37,481 nucleotides of DNA. It comes from Paratractidigestivibacter sp963591565. Its GTDB lineage: Bacteria > Actinomycetota > Coriobacteriia > Coriobacteriales > Atopobiaceae. The notes under the pieces are model-generated. The model was given only the letters and a program-made list of their open reading frames with translations. It ran no database searches and was not told the origin of the DNA. Positions 9,059-17,420 of the stretch are shown here, piece by piece. The first letter of the stretch is position 1, and the number at the start of each line of letters is the position of its first letter. The position numbers and the translations under genes are program-made. The stretch spans positions 1-37,481 of the forward strand of contig CAVAUD010000005.1 in NCBI GenBank assembly GCA_963591565.1. Direction: 5' to 3'.

Positions 9059-10543
9059 GTGACCATGTTCTACCACAGCACGCGCAGCTCTCTCGAATCC
9101 GTAACAAGCAAGCAAGCAATTCTTACCGGAATCGCCCCCGACGGCGGTCTGTTCGTCGCGGATTGGGTAAGCGAGAAGACCGTTGACCTCGCCAAAGTCT
9201 GTTCCCAGGGCTTCCTCGACAACGCGAAGCTCGTTTTGGGCACCTTGTTGCCCGATTACACGGCAGATGAGATTTCCGCCTGCGTCGAGGCCGCCTACGG
9301 CAAGCAGTGGGACACCGAGGCCGTCTGCCCGGTCACCCCTCTTGGCAAGGACTGGCTGCTCGAGCTCTACCACGGCCCCACCTGCGCCTTCAAGGACGTC
9401 GCCCTGCAGATGCTGCCGCAGCTCATGAGCGTGGCGCGCGCCGGCGACGGCCGCGACATCATGATCGTCACCGCCACCTCCGGCGACACCGGCAAGGCCG
9501 CGCTCGACGGCTTCGCGGGCGTTGCGCACACCGGCGTCACCGTCTTCTACCCCGACGGCAAGGTCTCTGACGTGCAGCGTCTCCAGATGGTGACCCAGGT
9601 GGGCACCAACGTGGCCGTCTGCGCCGTGCGCGGCAACTTCGACGACTGCCAGTCCGAGGTCAAGTCGATCTTCGCGGACGCCGAGCTCAAGGCCCGTCTC
9701 GCCGAGAAGAACGTCGTCTTGTCGAGCGCCAACTCCATCAACGTCGGCCGCCTGGCCCCGCAGGTCACCTATTACTTCGACAGCTACGCGCAGCTCGTGC
9801 GCGCCGGCGCCATCACGCTGGGCGACGAGGTCACCTACTGCGTGCCCACCGGCAACTTCGGCGACGTGCTCGCCGGCTACTACGCCAAGATGCTCGGCCT
9901 GCCCGTGCGCCGCCTGGTCGTGGCGTCGAACTCCAACGATGTTCTCTGCGACTTCATCCAGACGGGCACCTACAACCGCCTGCGCCCCTTCAACAAGACG
10001 ATCAGCCCGTCGATGGACATCCTCGTGTCCTCCAACCTCGAGCGCCTTCTCTACTATGTGAGCGGCGGCGACTGCGAGCTGGTCGCGTCTTTGATGCGCG
10101 ACCTGGCCGAGAAGGGCTCCTACACCGTGCCCGCCGAGGTCCTGGCCAAGATCCAGGAGACCTTCTCGTGCGGACGCGCCGACGACGCGGCGACCGAGGC
10201 CAAGATCCGCGAGACCTGGGAGGACCTGGGCATCCTTATCGACACCCACACCGCCGTGGCCAAGTGCGTGCTTGACGAGGTTCCCGCCGACGGCAGCGCC
10301 CGCGTGTGCCTGTCCACCGCGAGCCCCTACAAGTTCTCCTCCGACGTGCTTGCCTCCCTTGGCACCGACACCTGCGGCATGAACGACTTCGCCTGCATGG
10401 ACGCGCTGGCCCACCTCACCAAGACCGAGGCGCCCGAGCAGCTCTCTGGCCTGCGCGCGGGCACCGTCCTTCACGAGGACGTCTGCGACCGCGAGAAGAT
10501 GGGCGCCTTCGTCGAGGGCTCCTGCGCGAGGGTCTTCCTCTAA
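9059..10543 (+). CDS. thrC: threonine synthase
   Basis: PLP enzyme converting O-phosphohomoserine to threonine. 494 aa, the long bacterial/fungal type. The N-terminal FYHSTRSS and APDGGLFV are typical, and the PLP lysine is Lys112 in GPTCAFKDVALQ. TATSGDTGKAAL and the phosphate-binding PTGNFGDVLAGYYAKMLG follow. The GTG at 9059 is preferred over ATG 9065 because AAGGAG ends 6 nt before it (12 nt for the ATG). It overlaps thrB by one base, indicating translational coupling, and is divergent from hom-lysC-asd, which supplies its precursor. Confidence 0.95.
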   Translation: MTMFYHSTRSSLESVTSKQAILTGIAPDGGLFVADWVSEKTVDLAKVCSQGFLDNAKLVLGTLLPDYTADEISACVEAAYGKQWDTEAVCPVTPLGKDWLLELYHGPTCAFKDVALQMLPQLMSVARAGDGRDIMIVTATSGDTGKAALDGFAGVAHTGVTVFYPDGKVSDVQRLQMVTQVGTNVAVCAVRGNFDDCQSEVKSIFADAELKARLAEKNVVLSSANSINVGRLAPQVTYYFDSYAQLVRAGAITLGDEVTYCVPTGNFGDVLAGYYAKMLGLPVRRLVVASNSNDVLCDFIQTGTYNRLRPFNKTISPSMDILVSSNLERLLYYVSGGDCELVASLMRDLAEKGSYTVPAEVLAKIQETFSCGRADDAATEAKIRETWEDLGILIDTHTAVAKCVLDEVPADGSARVCLSTASPYKFSSDVLASLGTDTCGMNDFACMDALAHLTKTEAPEQLSGLRAGTVLHEDVCDREKMGAFVEGSCARVFL

Positions 10544-11451
10544 TGGCGGCAGACGAGAAGAACAAGCCGATGGTCATCGTTCGCGTGCCCGCCACCTCGG
10601 CAAACGTGGGCGTGGGCTTCGACTGCCTGGGCATCGCGCTGTCGCTTACCGCGACCTTTTTGATGACGCCCGCCAAGGAGCTCAAGATCGAGGGCTGCGA
10701 GGAGCGCTTCCGCGGCGAGGACAACCTCGTGTGGCAGAGCTACCTCAAGGCCTGCGAGACCCTGGGGCTCGAGTCCCAGCCGCTGCACATCACGATCCTC
10801 TCCCCCATCCCGCTGTCTGGCGGCCTGGGGTCGAGCTCTGCCTGCGTCATCGCGGGCGTCGCCGCCGCGCAGGCACTCTCACCTGCGGGTTATTCGCGCG
10901 AGACCTGCCTTGAGATCGCGACTTTGCTCGAGGGCCACCCCGACAACGTGGCGCCCGCCATCATGGGCGGCCTCGTGAGCTCCTTCATCGAGGGCGACGA
11001 GACGACCTCGACCGCCATGAGCATCGCCGACAACCTGCGCTTCATCGCGATCGCGCCGCCCTACGAGGTGCGCACCGCCGACGCCCGCCGCGTGCTTCCC
11101 ACCGAGGTCTCCCTTGGCACCGCCGTTTGGCAGATGGGACGCTGCGTGGCGGTCGTGCGCGCGCTGGAGACCGGCGACGCCGAGCTTCTCGCCAAGGCAT
11201 CCCACGACAAGCTGCACGAGCCCTACCGCTCCAAGCTGATCGCCGACTACGAGCCCCTGCGCGAGGCCGCCCTCGGCGCCGGCGCCGCCGCCTTCCTCAT
11301 CTCTGGCTCCGGCTCCACGATGCTCGCCATCGCCGACGGCGACGAGAAGGCCGCCCAGGTCCACGAGGCCCTCTCCGCCACCGCCCCCACCTTCTGGCTC
11401 CAAACCCTCACCGCCAACTCCTTAGGGACCACCGTCGAGCTCATCAACTAG
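10543..11451 (+). CDS. thrB: homoserine kinase
   Basis: GHMP-family kinase making O-phosphohomoserine from homoserine and ATP. 302 aa, normal length. It begins VRVPATSANVGVGFDCLGIA and has the ATP-binding loop PIPLSGGLGSSSA (88-100); the C-terminal motif AAFLISGSGSTMLAI is also present. The ATG overlaps the thrC stop (TAATG), so translation is coupled and no separate ribosome site is visible. A strong terminator follows 33 nt after the stop. thrC-thrB together complete threonine synthesis. Confidence 0.95.
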   Translation: MAADEKNKPMVIVRVPATSANVGVGFDCLGIALSLTATFLMTPAKELKIEGCEERFRGEDNLVWQSYLKACETLGLESQPLHITILSPIPLSGGLGSSSACVIAGVAAAQALSPAGYSRETCLEIATLLEGHPDNVAPAIMGGLVSSFIEGDETTSTAMSIADNLRFIAIAPPYEVRTADARRVLPTEVSLGTAVWQMGRCVAVVRALETGDAELLAKASHDKLHEPYRSKLIADYEPLREAALGAGAAAFLISGSGSTMLAIADGDEKAAQVHEALSATAPTFWLQTLTANSLGTTVELIN

Positions 11452-11483
11452 CCAGCGCCCTAACGCCCCGACCCGCAAAATCA

Positions 11484-11524
11484 GGGCTTGTCTGATGCTC
11501 CCTCATCAGACAAGCCCCTTTTTT
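11484..11524 (+). terminator. intrinsic terminator of thrCB
   Basis: A perfect 14-bp stem (GGGCTTGTCTGATG / CATCAGACAAGCCC) with a 6-nt loop is followed by a run of Ts at 11519-11524. It stands 33 nt after the thrB stop. Confidence 0.9.
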
Positions 11525-11586
11525 GTAGGCAAATCGTCAGACAACCCAACATCCTGCAGCCGAGAACCCAAAAATCTATCAGACAA
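11488..11586. repeat. four copies of TCAGACAA / TTGTCTGA
   Basis: The octamer TCAGACAA occurs at 11506-11513, 11537-11544 and 11579-11586, and its complement at 11488-11495. The first pair forms the thrCB terminator stem. The other two lie downstream without an obvious pairing partner. A similar CTGTCTGA occurs near 11783. Confidence 0.55.
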
Positions 11587-11707
11587 GTCATTAAATTGCA
11601 GATGAGCGGTTGAGCCGCAACCGCCCCTCCCGATGCAAAAGCGACCTTCTGCCAGGGAGGGCGCCCCAACCCGCGAGGCGCGCTGTAAAGCCGCGCCCCA
11701 CATGCCC

Positions 11708-11813
11708 GTCCCTCCAACTCATCTCCAGGCGAGTTCCGCAGAAAAGCCCTTCTCCTCATTGAGGAGAAGGGCTTTTCGAGGACTGTCTGAGCCTGGAGAT
11801 GAGTTGGAGGGAC
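11708..11813. repeat. nested palindrome / probable bidirectional terminator
   Basis: Two inverted repeats sit one inside the other. The outer arms, 11708-11730 and 11791-11813, are perfect over 23 bp. The inner arms, 11741-11758 and 11760-11777, are perfect over 18 bp around a single centre base, with AAAAGCCC at one end and GGGCTTTT at the other, the form of a bidirectional intrinsic terminator. It lies between the convergent thrCB and livF transcripts, 47 nt from the livF stop. Outer arms are not needed for termination; a small palindromic mobile element is an alternative. The rest of 11587-11859 holds nothing I can name. Confidence 0.7.
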
Positions 11814-11859
11814 CGGGGACCCGGATCGACCATCAACCCGTCCCCCGACCCGGATTCGC

Positions 11860-12582
11860 CTACCCTCCCAGGTAGGCCTTCCTCACGTCGTCGTCGACGA
11901 GCAGCTCCGCGCCCGTGCCAGACTTCTTGATCGTGCCGATCTCGAGGACGTAGGCCCTGTCCGCGATCGAAAGCGCCATGTTCGCGTTCTGCTCGACCAA
12001 CAAGATCGTGGTACCGGCCTCGTTGAGCTCCTTGATGATGTCGAAGATCTCCTGGACCAGGATCGGCGCCAGGCCCATCGAGGGCTCGTCGAGCATCAGC
12101 AGGTCGGGCTTGCTCATGAGCGCGCGGCCCATCGCCAGCATCTGCTGCTCGCCGCCGGACAAGGTGCCGGCCATCTGGCCCATGCGCTCCTTCAGGCGCG
12201 GGAAGCGCTCGTAGACGTGCTCGAGGGTCTCCTTGTTCTCGGCGTCGTTGCGGGTGTAGCCGCCCATCTCGAGGTTCTCGGCCACGCTCATCTGCGAGAA
12301 GACGCGACGGCCCTCGGGGCACAGGGCCATGCCCTGGGCCACGATCTTGTGCGCCTTGACGCCCACGATGTTCTGGCCCTTGAACTCGACCGAGCCCGCA
12401 TCGGGGCGAATCAGGCCCGCGACGGTGTTCAGCGTGGTCGACTTACCGGCGCCGTTCGCGCCGATCAAGGTCACGATCTCGCCGGCGTGGATGTCGAAGG
12501 AGATGCCGCGGACGGCCTTGATGGCGCCGTAGCTCACATGGATGTCCTTGACGGACAGCAAGGTCTCTGTTTTGTCTGCCAT
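11860..12582 (-). CDS. livF: branched-chain amino acid ABC transporter ATPase LivF
   Basis: One of the two ATPases powering the branched-chain amino acid importer; cytoplasmic face. 240 aa. Walker A GANGAGKST, the ABC signature LSGGEQQMLAMGRAL, Walker B LLMLDEPSMGLAP and the switch histidine region are in normal places (the residue after VEQNAN fits the Liv subfamily, where Q/N replace H). YxxRNDAE and CPEGRRVFSQMSV identify LivF rather than LivG. The ATG follows the livG stop with 1 nt between them, so expression is coupled. Last gene of livKHMGF; a palindromic terminator candidate lies downstream. Confidence 0.95.
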   Translation of the reverse strand: MADKTETLLSVKDIHVSYGAIKAVRGISFDIHAGEIVTLIGANGAGKSTTLNTVAGLIRPDAGSVEFKGQNIVGVKAHKIVAQGMALCPEGRRVFSQMSVAENLEMGGYTRNDAENKETLEHVYERFPRLKERMGQMAGTLSGGEQQMLAMGRALMSKPDLLMLDEPSMGLAPILVQEIFDIIKELNEAGTTILLVEQNANMALSIADRAYVLEIGTIKKSGTGAELLVDDDVRKAYLGG

Positions 12583-12583
12583 G

Positions 12584-13432
12584 CTAGTTCACCGCCTGCT
12601 TGCCGAGATATGCCTCAATAACCCTGGGGTCGTTCTGGATCTGCTCAGGCGTGCCCTTGGCGATGATGCGGCCGTAGTCCAGGACGCCGACGGCCTCGCA
12701 GACGCCCATGACGAGCGACATGTCGTGCTCGATGAGCAGGATGGCGATGCCGAACTCGTCGCGGATGCGGCGGATGTTCTCCATGAGCTCCTCGGTCTCG
12801 GCCGGGTTCATGCCGGCCGCGGGCTCGTCGAGCAGCAGGACCTTGGGGCCGGTCGCCAAAGCGCGCAGGATCTCCAGGCGACGCTGGGCGCCGTAAGGAA
12901 GGTTTCCGGCCTTGGCATCGGCGTACTTGCGCATGTCGAAGATGTCGAGAAGCTCAAGCGCCTTGTCGTGGTACTCGGCCTCCTGCTTCCAGTGGGCGGG
13001 CAGGCGCAGGACATCGGTCAAGAGATTGGTCTTCATGGAGCTGCCGTAGCCCACCAGGATGTTCTCCTCCACCGTCATCTGGGTGAAGAGGCGGATGTTC
13101 TGGAAGGTACGGGCGATGCCCATGCGGTTGACCTCGGTGACCGACTTGCCCGCGGTCGCCACGCCGTCAAGCATGATGGAGCCGCGCGTGGGCTTGTACA
13201 CGTTGGTCAAGAGGTTGAAGACCGTGGTCTTGCCCGCGCCGTTGGGGCCGATCAGGCCCGAGATCTCGGTGCGGCCAAGGGCGATGGTGAACTCGTCGAC
13301 GGCGGTCAGGCCACCGAAGTCGATGCCGATGTTGTGGGCCTCGAGGACCGGAGCCTTGCCAAAGTCGCGCTCGGGGATGAGGTTCACCGACTCGGGCTGG
13401 ACAAGCACGCTCTTGTTGGGGTCTTTACTCAC
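12584..13432 (-). CDS. livG: branched-chain amino acid ABC transporter ATPase LivG
   Basis: Second ATPase of the Liv importer, about 282 aa. Walker A GPNGAGKTTVFNLLTN, LivG-type RTFQNIRLFTQMTVEEN, signature LPYGAQRRLEILRALA (the Liv variant of LSGGQ), Walker B VLLLDEPAAGMNP and the switch HDMSLVMG are all present. The GTG at 13430-13432 is preceded by AAGGAGG at 9-10 nt and overlaps the livM stop by 8 nt (GTGAGTAA). An upstream in-frame start would add 23 Arg/Pro-rich residues and lie inside livM, so I reject it. About 30 residues precede the ABC fold, longer than E. coli LivG. Confidence 0.94.
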   Translation of the reverse strand: MSKDPNKSVLVQPESVNLIPERDFGKAPVLEAHNIGIDFGGLTAVDEFTIALGRTEISGLIGPNGAGKTTVFNLLTNVYKPTRGSIMLDGVATAGKSVTEVNRMGIARTFQNIRLFTQMTVEENILVGYGSSMKTNLLTDVLRLPAHWKQEAEYHDKALELLDIFDMRKYADAKAGNLPYGAQRRLEILRALATGPKVLLLDEPAAGMNPAETEELMENIRRIRDEFGIAILLIEHDMSLVMGVCEAVGVLDYGRIIAKGTPEQIQNDPRVIEAYLGKQAVN

Positions 13433-14588
13433 GGGAAGCCACCTCCTTAGCGTCCTTCTCGTCCGCGGCCGCGCCGGCCTTCTTTTTCCAGGCAAAGTCA
13501 CCGTTCATGACGCGCTCGATGATGCGCGACAGCGAGAAGTCGTAGCTGCCGAGAAGACCCTGGGGACGGAAGATCATGACGATGATCAAGACGACGGCGT
13601 AGACGACCATACGGTAGGTCGCGAAGGCGCGCAGGGCCTCGGGCAGGATCGTGAGGACGGTCGCGGAGATGACCGAGCCCAACATCGAGCCCATGCCACC
13701 CAGGACGACCATGACCAGGATCTCGACGGACTTCATGAAGCCGAACTTCGAGGGGTCCATGACGCCGATGCAGCCGGCGTAGAGGGCGCCGCCGACGCCC
13801 GCGAAGAAGGCGGAGACCACGAAGGCCAGCGTCTTGTAATAGGTGACGTTCACGCCGGACGCCTCGGCCGCGATCTCGTTGTCGCGGATGGCGAGAATGG
13901 CGCGGCCGTGGCGAGACTTCATCATGGTGTGGATGAGGAAGAGAACCGCAGCCACGGTGAGGAAGACGCGCAGGAAGCTCGTGTAGCTCGGGATACCCGA
14001 GAGGCCCTTCGCGCCGCCGGTGAGGTCGAAGCCCAGGACGCCGTCGATGTTGTTGATGACGACGCGGATGATCTCGGCGAAGCCCAGCGTGATGATGGCC
14101 AGGTAGTCGCCCTTGAGGCGAAGCGCCGGGATACCGATGATCAGGCCGCACAGGGCCGCGCACAGGCCGCCGAAGATAAGGCCCAGGATCAGCAGCAGGA
14201 TGGCCGCGGGGTTATCGGCCGCCATGGTCTTGGCCGTCAGGCCAAAGACCGGCATCATGTGGATGATGAACAGGGCGCAGGAGTAGCCGCCCACGCTCAT
14301 GAAACCGGCGTGGCCCAGCGGCAGCTGGCCGAGGTAGCCGGTGGCGATGTTGAGCGACACCGCCATGATGATGTAGATGCCCACCTGCTCCAGCACGCCG
14401 GTCTGGTAGCGAGAAACCACGCCGCCAGAGACCATGGCCTGGCCAACAACCATAAAGACCAGGACAAGCACGGCGTTGATGGCGTAGCGGACGGGCATGG
14501 GCAGCGTGCGGTAGGCGCCCGAGACGGACCCGATGCCGGTGGTGATGACGGGCTTGGAATCGGTCTGGTTCACGTTCTTCTCTTTCAT
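13425..14588 (-). CDS. livM: branched-chain amino acid ABC transporter permease LivM
   Basis: Membrane permease, 387 aa, with a polar N-terminus of about 30 residues and around nine to ten hydrophobic segments. The LivM signatures YLGQLPLGHAGFMSVGGY and LRLKGDYLAIITLGFAEIIR (the coupling loop that contacts the ATPases) are clear, and MVVLGGMGSMLGSV matches the conserved C-terminal loop. ATG 14586-14588 follows AGGAGG by 8 nt. It starts 12 nt after livH and overlaps livG. The polar C-terminal tail is Lys/Asp/Glu-rich. Confidence 0.94.
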   Translation of the reverse strand: MKEKNVNQTDSKPVITTGIGSVSGAYRTLPMPVRYAINAVLVLVFMVVGQAMVSGGVVSRYQTGVLEQVGIYIIMAVSLNIATGYLGQLPLGHAGFMSVGGYSCALFIIHMMPVFGLTAKTMAADNPAAILLLILGLIFGGLCAALCGLIIGIPALRLKGDYLAIITLGFAEIIRVVINNIDGVLGFDLTGGAKGLSGIPSYTSFLRVFLTVAAVLFLIHTMMKSRHGRAILAIRDNEIAAEASGVNVTYYKTLAFVVSAFFAGVGGALYAGCIGVMDPSKFGFMKSVEILVMVVLGGMGSMLGSVISATVLTILPEALRAFATYRMVVYAVVLIIVMIFRPQGLLGSYDFSLSRIIERVMNGDFAWKKKAGAAADEKDAKEVASRE

Positions 14589-14600
14589 GCCGCGCACCTC

Positions 14601-15476
14601 CTAGACCTTCTCCGTCATCGGGCGGCCGAGAAGTCCGGTCGGCTTGATGACGAGCACGATGATGAGCAGCAAGAAGACGACGGCGTCCTGCCAGACGGAG
14701 AGACCCACGGCAGAGACGGCGACCTCGGCGAGGCCGACGATCAGGCCGCCGATAACGGCGCCCGGGATCGAGCCGATGCCGCCGAGAACAGCGGCGACGA
14801 AGGCCTTGGTGCCGAGCATGATGCCCATCGTCGGGGTGATCTGGGTGTAGGCCATGCAATAGAGCACCGAGCCGATGCCGGCAAGCGCGGAGCCCACGGC
14901 AAAGGTGAAGGAAATGGTGTGGTTGACGTTGATGCCCATGAGACGGGCGGCGCCCATGTCCTCGGAAACGGCGCGCATGGCCTTGCCGAGCTTGGTCTTC
15001 TGGACCAGGAAGGTAAGGATGAGCGTGGCCGCCGCGGTCACCACGATGGTGAGGATCGAGGAGCCCTTGAACGTCACGTCGGCAAAGGTCAGCGAGCCAA
15101 AGTCACCGAAGGACGGGACGACCTTGGCCGCGGCGCCAAAGACGAGCTGACCGCCGTTCTCGAGGAAGTAAGACACGCCGATGGCGGTGATCAGGATCGA
15201 CAGGCGCGGGGCGTCGCGCAGGGGCGCGTAGGCGATCTTGTCGATGAGGACGCCCAGGAGCATGCAGCCGCCGACCGACATGAGAACCGCGAGCGCGGGG
15301 TGCAGGCCCAGGACAGACAAGGCGATCCAGGCGAGGTAGCCGCCCACCATGATGATGTCGCCGTGGGCGAAGTTGAGGAGCAAGATGATGCCGTACACCA
15401 TGGTGTAGCCCAAGGCCACCAGTGCGTAGATGCTGCCGAGCGACAGGCCGTTGAGCAGCTGCGTTAAAAACGTCAC
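14601..15476 (-). CDS. livH: branched-chain amino acid ABC transporter permease LivH
   Basis: Partner permease to LivM, 291 aa, with about eight hydrophobic helices. It begins VTFLTQLLNGLSLGSIYALV, typical of LivH, and carries ALGYTMVYGIILLLNFAHGD and GTKAFVAAVLGGIGSIPGAV. The GTG at 15474-15476 has AAGGGA 8 nt upstream; upstream starts would add a Cys/Arg-rich stretch in the leader and are unlikely. A 109-bp gap with a hairpin separates it from livK, so it is probably expressed from the livK promoter at a lower level. Confidence 0.94.
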   Translation of the reverse strand: MTFLTQLLNGLSLGSIYALVALGYTMVYGIILLLNFAHGDIIMVGGYLAWIALSVLGLHPALAVLMSVGGCMLLGVLIDKIAYAPLRDAPRLSILITAIGVSYFLENGGQLVFGAAAKVVPSFGDFGSLTFADVTFKGSSILTIVVTAAATLILTFLVQKTKLGKAMRAVSEDMGAARLMGINVNHTISFTFAVGSALAGIGSVLYCMAYTQITPTMGIMLGTKAFVAAVLGGIGSIPGAVIGGLIVGLAEVAVSAVGLSVWQDAVVFLLLIIVLVIKPTGLLGRPMTEKV

Positions 15477-15520
15477 GACACACACATCCCTTCTACAACG
15501 AGTCCGATAGATACAACACA

Positions 15521-15557
15521 GGCACCGAAACACCTGTTAACGAGGGGTTTCGGTGCC
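15521..15557 (-). terminator. livK-livH intercistronic hairpin
   Basis: Arms GGCACCGAAAC / GTTTCGGTGCC (11 bp, 15-nt loop) lie 28 nt after the livK stop on the minus strand. The following sequence is TGTGTTGTATC, not a clean T-run, so it looks like a leaky terminator or 3'-end stabiliser. That would fit higher expression of the binding protein than of the permeases. Confidence 0.6.
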
Positions 15558-15585
15558 ATGGGTTTAAAGGAGCAGGGCCAATCGC

Positions 15586-16785
15586 TTAGGCCTCGATGGT
15601 GTCGAAGATCTCCTCGACGCCGTCCTTGAAGGTGATGACCAGGGTGGACTTCTGGGGATCGCCGGTGCCGGAGTAGGAGATGGTGCCGGTGACGCCCTCG
15701 ACCTTAGCGGCGGCGATGCCGTCGATCACGGCCTGCTTGTAGTCGTCGGAGCCGGGGGTGCCGCCCTTCTCCTCGGCGGCCTTGAGGCCGGCGGCCACGA
15801 TGGCGGCGGCGTCATAGCCCAGGGCGTTGAAGTTGGTGGGGGCGTCGCCGTACTCGGCCTTGAAGTCCTCGATGAACTTCTGGACGGAAGCGTCGGGGTT
15901 GGAGGCGACGAAGGAGGAGCAGTAGTAGCAGCCCTCGAGGTCGGCAGCGCTGGCGTAGTCCTGCTCGCCGCCGATGATGCCGGACCAGCCGTCGGCGCCC
16001 ATGATGGCACCCTTGAAGCCGAGCTGGCGGGCCTGGGTGACGATCAGGCCGTCCTCCTGGTAGTAGTTGGAGGAGAGGATCGCGTCGGGGGACTTGGCGA
16101 TGATGGCGGTCAGCTGGGCGTTGAAGTCGGTGGAGGCGGAAGGATAGCCCTCTTCGTCCACGACCTCGATGCCGGCGGACTTGCACTGCTCGACGAAGGC
16201 CTCGGCGACACCGGAGGCGTAGTCGTCGCCGGAGTCGAAGATGGTGGCGACCTTGGTGTAGCCCTGCTTCTTGGCGAACTCGCCCATGACCTTGCCCTGG
16301 AACGGGTCGGTCACGCAGGCGCGGAAGTAGTTGTCGCCGTAGGAGATGACGTCGGCGGTGGTGGCGGAGGCGGTCACGCAGGGCATGTTGTCCTCGACGG
16401 ACTTCTGGGCCACGGCGATGGTCGGCTTGGAGGTGACGTCGCCCACGATGGCGGTAACGCCGTCCTCGACGAGCTTGTTGTAGACGGTGACGGCCTCGGT
16501 GGCGTCGCCCTTCTCGTCCTGGACGTCGGTCTCGACCTGCTTGCCGTTGATGCCGCCGTCAGCGTTGAGCTGCTTGAAGTAGAGCAGCGCGCCGTCGCGG
16601 CAGGCGACGCCGTACTGGGCGACGGAGCCGGTGAGCGGGCCCATGATGCCGACCTTGATGGCGTCGGACGAAGAGCTGGAAGAAGAGCCGCTGTCGGAGC
16701 TGCCGGAGCAGCCGGCGAGGCCGAGGCCCGCGGCAACGATGCCGGAGAGTTCGACGAACTGGCGACGAGAAACGTTGTTGAGCAT
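15586..16785 (-). CDS. livK: branched-chain amino acid-binding lipoprotein LivK
   Basis: Extracellular substrate receptor of the Liv importer, 399 aa, type I periplasmic-binding fold (Peripla_BP_6 group). The N-terminus has a twin-arginine pattern SRRQFVEL, a hydrophobic stretch, and a lipobox LAGC with Cys26 as the predicted lipid anchor. A Ser/Gly linker follows and the mature domain starts IKVGIMGPLTGSVAQYG. The ATG at 16783-16785 follows AAGGAGG closely; a TTG six codons upstream overlaps that ribosome site and is rejected. First gene of livKHMGF. Ligand (Leu/Ile/Val or another amino acid) is inferred from the operon. No clear promoter is visible in the 148-bp upstream gap. Confidence 0.94.
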   Translation of the reverse strand: MLNNVSRRQFVELSGIVAAGLGLAGCSGSSDSGSSSSSSSDAIKVGIMGPLTGSVAQYGVACRDGALLYFKQLNADGGINGKQVETDVQDEKGDATEAVTVYNKLVEDGVTAIVGDVTSKPTIAVAQKSVEDNMPCVTASATTADVISYGDNYFRACVTDPFQGKVMGEFAKKQGYTKVATIFDSGDDYASGVAEAFVEQCKSAGIEVVDEEGYPSASTDFNAQLTAIIAKSPDAILSSNYYQEDGLIVTQARQLGFKGAIMGADGWSGIIGGEQDYASAADLEGCYYCSSFVASNPDASVQKFIEDFKAEYGDAPTNFNALGYDAAAIVAAGLKAAEEKGGTPGSDDYKQAVIDGIAAAKVEGVTGTISYSGTGDPQKSTLVITFKDGVEEIFDTIEA

Positions 16786-16933
16786 AAAGATCTCCTCCTT
16801 CAAAAGCCACTTCCTGTGTGAAAGTGAATGAACAGAGGTTAGCTTGCCGCGCGCTCAAGCGGCGCAAATAGTGCCCAACCTTAAACCGGGAGAAACAAAA
16901 AGAATCAATTCAGAAACAGTTAAGGCCAAAAAC

Positions 16934-17416
16934 CTATCGTTTATTACGTGTTTTGAGCCATTTGCCGATTTTTGCGGCAGCGAGAAACACAAGCGCGCCA
17001 AAAAGCATGCCCGATAAATCGAGAAGGACATCGCTCACCTGGCCGCTGCGATCCGGGGTAAAAAGCTGGATCGACTCATCCATTACCGGGACAAGGGCGG
17101 CGAGAAGGGCCAGCCATCGGGTACGCAGGCGCCCGTCCGCCGAGAGCGACCTAAAGAGCGCGTGGGCCGAGAAACCCAGCACCGCGTACTCCGAGAAGTG
17201 CGCGGCTTTTCTCACCAAGAAGGTCATGAGGGAGCGGTCGCTCACGCCGAGACGAACGAAGACGTTGTAGAAGAGGTCGACGAAGCGGCTGCTCTCGGCA
17301 CTGGAGTCGACACCTGGGACCAGCGAGTGGCCCCAGATGAACGCGACCCACAGGATAAGGAAGATGGTCCAGCCGCGCGTCGCGCACGAGCGGCTGGACC
17401 CGGGGTGATTCCGCAT
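16934..17416 (-). CDS. VanZ-like membrane protein
   Basis: A 160-aa integral membrane protein with a VanZ domain. Four hydrophobic segments lie near 17-35, 75-90, 102-115 and 135-150. The family motifs are RKAAHFSEYAVLGF (69-82) and DESIQLFTPDRSGQVSDVLLD (split by the helix at 113-133). VanZ proteins are linked to low-level teicoplanin resistance in enterococci, but most homologues have no known role. The ATG at 17414-17416 lies 4 nt after the stop of the upstream 416-aa gene, so the two are translationally coupled. An upstream in-frame start would extend 22 residues into that gene and is rejected. Confidence 0.85.
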   Translation of the reverse strand: MRNHPGSSRSCATRGWTIFLILWVAFIWGHSLVPGVDSSAESSRFVDLFYNVFVRLGVSDRSLMTFLVRKAAHFSEYAVLGFSAHALFRSLSADGRLRTRWLALLAALVPVMDESIQLFTPDRSGQVSDVLLDLSGMLFGALVFLAAAKIGKWLKTRNKR

Positions 17417-17420
17417 GGTT

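Noticed and set aside
6405..9062. Long open frame on the plus strand (885 codons) opposite lysC and hom
   Set aside because: Its translation is a low-complexity Val/Asp/Leu/Gly/Ala-rich shadow of two well-conserved enzymes; high G+C keeps antisense frames open.
11481..11759. Small minus-strand frames (65-92 codons) in the thrB-livF gap
   Set aside because: They run through the terminator and palindrome, lack ribosome sites and have no recognisable product.
13059..15467. Long plus-strand frame (802 codons) opposite livG, livM and livH
   Set aside because: Asp/His/Gly/Ala-rich antisense translation with no domain; the minus strand carries a complete liv operon.
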